Shown: positions 59,591 to 64,000 of the stretch, in pieces
Layout: each line of letters starts with the position of its first letter
Position numbering within the stretch: the first letter of the stretch is position 1
DNA from: Latilactobacillus graminis DSM 20719
GTDB taxonomy: Bacteria > Bacillota > Bacilli > Lactobacillales > Lactobacillaceae
DNA length: 64,000 nucleotides
Direction of reading: 5' to 3'
NCBI RefSeq assembly: GCF_001436415.1
Contig: NZ_AYZB01000001.1
Location: 78,086 to 142,085 of the forward strand
Program-made: the position numbers and the translations under genes
The notes under the pieces: generated by a model
Told to the model about the DNA's origin: nothing
Databases searched by the model: none
The model's input: the letters and a program-made list of their open reading frames with translations, nothing else

Positions 59591-59599
59591 TTTACAAAT
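59591..59599 (+). promoter_or_regulatory. Candidate RpiR operator, TTTACAAAT copy
   Basis: A direct repeat of TTTACAAAT upstream of the RpiR gene's -35 box. Confidence 0.45.
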
Positions 59600-59613
59600 C
59601 ACTAGGATATTTA

Positions 59614-59642
59614 TTGACTTATTTTACAAATATCGCTAATCT
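59614..59642 (+). promoter_or_regulatory. Promoter of the RpiR gene, with operator copy in its spacer
   Basis: TTGACT and TAATCT are 17 bases apart. A further TTTACAAAT (59623-59631) lies in the spacer, which suggests autorepression. Confidence 0.65.
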
Positions 59643-59663
59643 TTTGTAAAAGGAGGCGGTTAC

Positions 59664-60563
59664 ATGTTAATTAAAGAAAAACTAGAGACATTCGCGTTTT
59701 CCCCCGCTGAAACCGTGGTTGTGGATTACTTGTTAACAGCTCCAGAAGCACTCGATCGGCTTTCCATCCAAGAAATTGCTGCTCAAACCTATACGCAACC
59801 GTCCACTCTGGTCCGCATTGCCAAAAAAATCCATTTCGATGGTTGGAAATCTTTTAAGAAACACTATCTAGAAGAGTGGCGCTACCTCAATAAACATTTT
59901 ACGCGTATCGACCCCAATCTACCCTTTTCAAGTACAGATAGTTTGATGACCATTTGTAAGAAAATGGCGGTCTTGGACAAAATGACAATCGATGATATCT
60001 TCTTTTTACTCGACCACGATCATCTGAGTCAAGCTAAATCATTGCTACTCAAGGCAAATCATATTCAAATCTTTTCCCAAAACTCAAACTTACTCATCGC
60101 GCAAGATTTTGCCCTCAAAATGAATCGTATTCAAAAAAACGTTACGCTATCTGCGGTTCGTGGTGAGGAAAATTACGACGCTTATAATCTAGATTCAGAT
60201 GCTTGTGCGATTTTAATCTCCTATTCTGGTGAAAATCCTAGCTTACTAGCACTTAACACTATTTTACAAGCACGTAGCATCCCAACAATTGCGATTACCA
60301 GTATCGGTGAGAATCGTCTCTCACAAGAATGTACTTGCTTTTTACCGATTACAACTCGTGAAAAACTCTATTCTAAGATCGGCAATTTTACCATCAATAC
60401 GTCGATCATTTTCCTATTAAATGTTTTATACGCACTCGTTTTTTCGGAACATTATGATGCACATCTCGAACATCTACAACGGATTGGTGAACTAGTCGAC
60501 CATCGCACCATCAGTAATGCTGTCATGCAAGAAAAAGCGCCCACAAAAAAAGCCCCCTCCTGA
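59664..60563 (+). CDS. MurR/RpiR-family regulator (second)
   Basis: The 299-residue protein has an RpiR-type helix-turn-helix (about 1-77, QPSTLVRIAKKIHFDGW). A SIS domain follows (about 125-270, ISYSGENPSLLALN). It faces the GH4 gene and probably controls it and itself through the TTTACAAAT repeats. AAAGGAGG precedes the ATG. The last codons overlap the stem of a terminator. Confidence 0.9.
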   Translation: MLIKEKLETFAFSPAETVVVDYLLTAPEALDRLSIQEIAAQTYTQPSTLVRIAKKIHFDGWKSFKKHYLEEWRYLNKHFTRIDPNLPFSSTDSLMTICKKMAVLDKMTIDDIFFLLDHDHLSQAKSLLLKANHIQIFSQNSNLLIAQDFALKMNRIQKNVTLSAVRGEENYDAYNLDSDACAILISYSGENPSLLALNTILQARSIPTIAITSIGENRLSQECTCFLPITTREKLYSKIGNFTINTSIIFLLNVLYALVFSEHYDAHLEHLQRIGELVDHRTISNAVMQEKAPTKKAPS

Positions 60564-60579
60564 CGGAAGGGGCTTTTTT
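60545..60579. terminator. Terminator shared by the RpiR gene and the candidate RNA
   Basis: AAAAAAAGCCCCCTCC and GGAAGGGGCTTTTTT form a stem with A and T runs on both sides. Confidence 0.92.
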
Positions 60580-60747
60580 CACAGTATTCCGAAGAATAAA
60601 CACCTTGTGCTCCACAACACAGCGGGTGAAAACACCCTTGCAATACGGCAAGTGGTTAAATGAATAACCGTGGTATCCTGTATCTTTGGGTCTCCTAGCT
60701 GCTTTCGCAGAATAGTTGCCTACCGAGACTTACTCGACTCATCGCAT
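60580..60747 (-). ncRNA. Candidate structured small RNA of unknown class
   Basis: The minus strand between the exporter genes and the RpiR terminator has its own extended -10 (TGCTATAAT) and ends at a strong terminator. It contains several compact hairpins (CTGCGAAAGCAG, GGGTGTTTTCACCC, CTTGC...GCAAG, TTGTGGAGCACAA). No open frame with a ribosome binding site fits. Its length (about 170-200 nt) would suit 6S RNA, but a closing terminal stem was not found, so the class is open. Confidence 0.55.
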
Positions 60748-60753
60748 AGACTT

Positions 60754-60762
60754 ATTATAGCA
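60754..60762 (-). promoter_or_regulatory. Extended -10 promoter of the candidate RNA
   Basis: TGCTATAAT on the minus strand lies just after the stop codon of the exporter gene. It has no good -35. Confidence 0.6.
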
Positions 60763-60768
60763 CACTTT

Positions 60769-61236
60769 TTAGTGCCGTGATACCCATTTCGGCGTAATTG
60801 TACCTTTGCGTGTTATGTCAGCCAAAATTTGTGCCAACATAAAGCCAACAGCAATCGCACCGGCAATCATAATGACCGACACACCTTGGCGAGCCGCTTC
60901 GTTCAAGTTCCCCAAAACTAGATTGCGAATCGCACGATAAGCTATCCCACCTGGCACTAACGGTACTAAACCTGGAATATTAAAAATGATCACCGGCATT
61001 TTTTTACGCCGCGCCATAATATTCCCACAAATCCCGACTGCCAGTGCTCCCAATAAATTAGCAAGCATCCGGCCACTACCAAAGTTAAAAAGCAGCCAAT
61101 ATACTTGCCACCCCGCCATGCCAGCAAAGCCGCACCATAATAATGCTCTTCTGGGTAAATTAATACAAATCCCAAAAGCAACAGTTGAACAATAACTAAA
61201 TAACGCCTGGATGATAAATTGACCCCAATATGGCAT
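60769..61236 (-). CDS. Threonine/serine exporter, C-terminal half (DUF3815 type)
   Basis: The 155-residue membrane protein has four or five segments and matches the YjjB/ThrE C-terminal part. Together with the preceding gene it forms a split ThrE-type exporter for threonine and serine. GAGG precedes the ATG. It lies 15 bases after its partner. Substrate is inferred from family. Confidence 0.88.
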   Translation of the reverse strand: MPYWGQFIIQALFSYCSTVAFGICINLPRRALLWCGFAGMAGWQVYWLLFNFGSGRMLANLLGALAVGICGNIMARRKKMPVIIFNIPGLVPLVPGGIAYRAIRNLVLGNLNEAARQGVSVIMIAGAIAVGFMLAQILADITRKGTITPKWVSRH

Positions 61237-61251
61237 CTAATTAACCTCTTT

Positions 61252-62010
61252 CTACATAAAGAATCTGAACACTAGGGCAATTCCCGTACCAATCGCAAAA
61301 GCACTCAAGGTAGCCTCCATGCCACGAGCCATTCCCGATAGCAAATGACCAGCTAGTAAATCGCGAATCGAATTCGTGATAGCTACACCGGGAACTAATG
61401 GCATTACCGCGCCAATGATAATGTTATCGATATTTACACCTAAGTGCCAGCCTGTTAGCAAATACGCCGCTAGACCAATCACCATCGCACTCAGAAATTC
61501 CCCAATAAAGCGAATACTTGTTAGGCGATTGACCGTTATAAAGACCGCATAACCTAAAGCTCCTACAACTGCAGCCGGCAGAATATCTAGCCAATCATAT
61601 TCGCCTGAAAAAATAATCATTAACAATGCTGAAATTATCGCGGCAGCTACAATTTGCATCCAGATTGGAAAGTGAATTGTATCATGGTCAATATGTTTTA
61701 ATCGGGCCATTAACTGATCCAAGCTAATCTCTTTATTCGCAAATTGTCGCGAAGCCGTATTGACGTTTTCAACTTTTTCAAGGTTAATCGTACGTACAGA
61801 AATAACACCTAATTGAGCATATGGCTGATTTTCGATACCAATAAATAACCCAGTGGGGGTTGTAAACACAACACTTCTTTGAACCCCGGCATTATAGGCA
61901 ATCCGGTTCATCAAGTCTTCCACTCGATACATTTCTGAACCACTTTCAATCATAATCCGTCCCGCAATGAGACATGTTTCAAGTACTTTGTTTTTTTGGA
62001 CAGCTTTCAT
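61252..62010 (-). CDS. Threonine/serine exporter, N-terminal half (DUF1212 type)
   Basis: The 252-residue protein matches the YjjP/ThrE N-terminal part. It has a cytoplasmic region (about 1-115, with GSEMYRVEDLMNRIA) and five membrane segments. It is the first gene of the pair. GAGG precedes the ATG. Confidence 0.88.
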   Translation of the reverse strand: MKAVQKNKVLETCLIAGRIMIESGSEMYRVEDLMNRIAYNAGVQRSVVFTTPTGLFIGIENQPYAQLGVISVRTINLEKVENVNTASRQFANKEISLDQLMARLKHIDHDTIHFPIWMQIVAAAIISALLMIIFSGEYDWLDILPAAVVGALGYAVFITVNRLTSIRFIGEFLSAMVIGLAAYLLTGWHLGVNIDNIIIGAVMPLVPGVAITNSIRDLLAGHLLSGMARGMEATLSAFAIGTGIALVFRFFM

Positions 62011-62230
62011 GACTAAACCTCATTCAGGAAACTTTTTTCATTATCACCATCATAACTTGTTTAAGCCTAAATAGAAACCATTTACATATTAAAAATTGCT
62101 CATATACCATCAAAAGCATCGCCGGATATGTTAGGGTAATTAAGGCGCAATCTGCATCGCAATTAATTAATTCTTACGACACTAGCTGCGTTTTTAACGG
62201 GCTATTTTTTATTTTGGAGGGTTTATAAAC

Positions 62231-63418
62231 ATGGTATTGTCAAAAAAAAGAACATTGTGGTTATCAATCTTACTCGGTTCATTAAGTGCATATGGACCAC
62301 TATTGGTGGATATGTATCTACCAGCATTTCCAATTATGGAAAGCGATTTTCATTCGTCAGCTTCCATGATTCAACTGAGTCTAACCATGTGTTTGGCAGG
62401 GTTAGCAATTGGCCCTATCTTTATGGGTGCTTGGAGTGATCGCGTCGGTCGAAAGAAACCACTCATAATTGGTATGACACTAGCTTTTATCGCTTGCTTA
62501 TTATCATTAGTTACTCATAATATCTGGTTATTCTTCTTATTACGCTTTATCCAGGGATTAGCAAGTTCTGCAGGTCAAGTTATTACTCGTGCAGTAGCCA
62601 AAGATTTATTTAACGGTCAGCAATTAACAAAATTCATTGCCTTACTCATGGCAATTAACGGCATCTTCCCCATTATCTCACCATTGATTGGGAGTGCACT
62701 ACTTCGGTTTACATCTTGGACTGGTATTTTTGGTTTCTTAGGGATTATTGGTCTTCTCTTACTATTAGGAATTATCTTTGGTTTCAAAGAAACCCATGCT
62801 GTTGTCACTGATACACAAACAGCACCAGCATTATCTGCTAGTTTGCAAAATATTTTCCAAGATCGACCGTTCATTTTATTTGTTTTAATTCAAGGATTAG
62901 TATACGGCGCAATGTTCTGTTATATTTCAGGATCTAGTTTTATGCTCCAAAATGTCTTTAGTCTTTCAAAATCGACCTTCAGTTTAATCTATGGTATTAA
63001 TGGAATTGGGATTATTTTGATGGCCGAATTATCTACTGTTTTAATCCATTGGTTCAATGAGCTACAACAATTAAAGATGGGCTTAATCGGCGGACTAGCC
63101 GGTGCCATATGTGTCTTACTTAGTGGTTTGGGGCCAAACCGACTTTGGCTAGCTTTGGTCGGTCTTTTCTTAGTCGTTTCAACATTAGGTTTAATTAATG
63201 CAGTTGTCACCTCTTTAGCGTTACAACGCCAGGGACAACATGCTGGAATTGCTTCTTCAGTGCTTGGTCTTGGTATGTATGTCTTCGGTATTTTCCTATC
63301 CCCATTAGTTGGTATTATGGGTAGTTACACTTACCTCCCATTGGCAATTCTAATCTTACTCTGTGAAATCGGTGCCTTATCACTTTACCACCGCGTTAAC
63401 CACCTAGTTCGTAAATAA
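62231..63418 (+). CDS. Bcr/CflA-family multidrug efflux transporter
   Basis: The 395-residue major facilitator has twelve membrane segments. It has the Bcr/CflA start pattern PLLVDMYLPAFP and MFS motif A (GAWSDRVGRKKPL). It would export drugs or metabolites by proton antiport. GGAGGG precedes the ATG. The leader is about 190 bases long, AT-rich, without a clear riboswitch. Confidence 0.92.
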   Translation: MVLSKKRTLWLSILLGSLSAYGPLLVDMYLPAFPIMESDFHSSASMIQLSLTMCLAGLAIGPIFMGAWSDRVGRKKPLIIGMTLAFIACLLSLVTHNIWLFFLLRFIQGLASSAGQVITRAVAKDLFNGQQLTKFIALLMAINGIFPIISPLIGSALLRFTSWTGIFGFLGIIGLLLLLGIIFGFKETHAVVTDTQTAPALSASLQNIFQDRPFILFVLIQGLVYGAMFCYISGSSFMLQNVFSLSKSTFSLIYGINGIGIILMAELSTVLIHWFNELQQLKMGLIGGLAGAICVLLSGLGPNRLWLALVGLFLVVSTLGLINAVVTSLALQRQGQHAGIASSVLGLGMYVFGIFLSPLVGIMGSYTYLPLAILILLCEIGALSLYHRVNHLVRK

Positions 63419-63425
63419 TATTTAA

Positions 63426-63472
63426 CCCCTTAGAATCGGTTTAGTCCCAATTCTAAGGGGTTTTGTTTTTTT
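63426..63472 (+). terminator. Terminator of the efflux gene
   Basis: CCCCTTAGAA pairs with TTCTAAGGGG, followed by TTTTGTTTTTT. Confidence 0.9.
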
Positions 63473-63483
63473 AAATTATATAT

Positions 63484-63531
63484 TAAAAAGATCATTACGA
63501 ATCTGCTTTTATGCGTCAATTCATAATGATC
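63484..63531 (-). terminator. Terminator of trxA
   Basis: GATCATTATGAAT pairs with ATTCGTAATGATC (one mismatch), followed by TTTTT on the minus strand. Confidence 0.82.
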
Positions 63532-63536
63532 TAGTG

Positions 63537-63872
63537 TTAATCCAATGACTGTATTTCTGCTAATTTCTTATCTAAATAACGTTTTAATTTCTCTTTAGGG
63601 AATGCTCCAGTTACCTTTTCAGTCGCTTGCCCTTTTTTAAAAATTAGTAGTGTTGGAACCGATTGAATTGCATACTGTTCTGCTAAAACTGCTTGATCCT
63701 CGACATCAACAGTCCCTAAGCCGAACTGTTGGCCGAACTGTTCATGTAACTCGGTAATCATCGGTGTCATGATTCGACAAGGTGTACACCAATCCGCCCA
63801 AAAATCCAAAATCACCAATGGTTGATTTTGAACAAAACTTTCAATATTTTTTCCTGTTACAACCTGGACCAT
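63537..63872 (-). CDS. trxA: Thioredoxin
   Basis: The 111-residue protein has a thioredoxin fold with the redox pair in WCTPC, where the classical Gly is replaced by Thr. The cis-proline region SVPTLLIF follows. It would reduce protein disulfides. The ATG at 63872 follows GGGAGAG; a longer frame starting at 63896 overlaps that site. It lies between the efflux gene and a 5S rRNA, on the same strand as the rRNA. Confidence 0.92.
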   Translation of the reverse strand: MVQVVTGKNIESFVQNQPLVILDFWADWCTPCRIMTPMITELHEQFGQQFGLGTVDVEDQAVLAEQYAIQSVPTLLIFKKGQATEKVTGAFPKEKLKRYLDKKLAEIQSLD

Positions 63873-63907
63873 TGCAATCTCTCCCATCATACCCATTTAA
63901 CAGCTAC

Positions 63908-63940
63908 AAAAAAGGTTGAACCTTTCGGCTCAACCCTTTT
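63908..63940 (-). terminator. Terminator after the 5S rRNA
   Basis: AAAAGGGTTGAGC pairs with GGTTCAACCTTTT (near-perfect) and ends in T on the minus strand. Confidence 0.9.
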
Positions 63941-63945
63941 AAACT

Positions 63946-64000
63946 TTGCGCGGCAACGTCCTATCCTCGCAGGTAGTTTCCCACCAACTACTATCGGCGC
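63946..64000 (-). rRNA. rrf: 5S ribosomal RNA, 3' part, truncated at the window edge
   Basis: On the minus strand GCGCCGATAGTAGTTGG, then AACTACCTGCGAGGATAGGA and CGTTGCCGCGC follow the conserved 3' half of 5S rRNA (loop E and helix IV regions). The 5' part lies beyond position 64000, so an rRNA operon extends to the right. Confidence 0.92.

Noticed and set aside
62040..62230. Riboswitch or attenuator in the leader of the Bcr/CflA efflux gene
   Set aside because: Only a weak 4-bp stem and a very short open frame were seen; no known element matched.

Overview
The window looks like chromosomal DNA of a lactic acid bacterium of the former Lactobacillus group; a Latilactobacillus (sakei/curvatus) type genome fits best. 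This is inferred from low GC content, strong GGAGG ribosome binding sites, the Firmicute order tadA-SRP RNA-dnaX-ybaB-recR-yaaL-tmk-yaaQ-holB-yabA-rsmI, T-box, THF and L10 leaders, and PTS/CcpA sugar control. No species-level marker was compared.

Layout. 1-5 kb: a T-box leader (probably tryptophan-specific) for a gene leaving the left edge, helD, and the tsaB-rimI-tsaD operon. 5-10 kb: a complete antiterminator-controlled beta-glucoside operon (bglG-bglP-bglA) with two RAT/terminator pairs and a cre site. 10-12.6 kb: folT under a tetrahydrofolate riboswitch, asparaginase, and a decayed IS3-family element. 12.6-21.7 kb: the conserved replication/repair/translation block on the minus strand, including the SRP RNA. 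21.7-34 kb: mprF, rplL, rplJ (with L10 leader), then a plus-strand island (ackA, purine permease, adenine deaminase), then rplA, rplK, a DUF915 hydrolase, nusG, secE and rpmG.

33.7-40 kb is the most notable region: a flavin-based extracellular electron transfer (EET) locus. It holds DmkA-type prenyltransferase, a lipoprotein with two FMN-attachment motifs (PplA), a type II NADH dehydrogenase with a membrane C-terminus (Ndh2), EetA, EetB and DmkB. Together they would carry electrons from NADH through demethylmenaquinone to the cell surface. The flavin transferase FmnB (ApbE) is not in the window. The pplA/ndh2 divergent promoter region carries a Rex-like site and a perfect inverted repeat.

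40-54 kb: tRNA-Thr, a HAD phosphatase, YkvS-like and YitT proteins, a peptide/serine catabolic operon (sdaAB-sdaAA-OPT transporter-orphan PqqD-like protein-pepD), an NmrA-like reductase facing a protein with a histone-like lysine tail, an NlpC/P60 cell-wall hydrolase, and a flavin disulfide reductase with a cystine transporter. 54-60.6 kb: a second beta-glucoside region (GH1, CelB-type EIIC, GH4, two RpiR regulators) lacking PTS EIIA and EIIB. 60.5-64 kb: a candidate 200-nt structured RNA, a split ThrE-type exporter, a Bcr/CflA efflux pump, thioredoxin, and the 3' end of a 5S rRNA that runs off the right edge, so an rRNA operon lies beyond it.

Gene-poor stretches: 11527-12594 is the IS remnant; 41415-41941 holds two terminators and no convincing gene; 48197-48550 holds a promoter only. 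Start codons were reassigned in many genes from ribosome-binding-site position.
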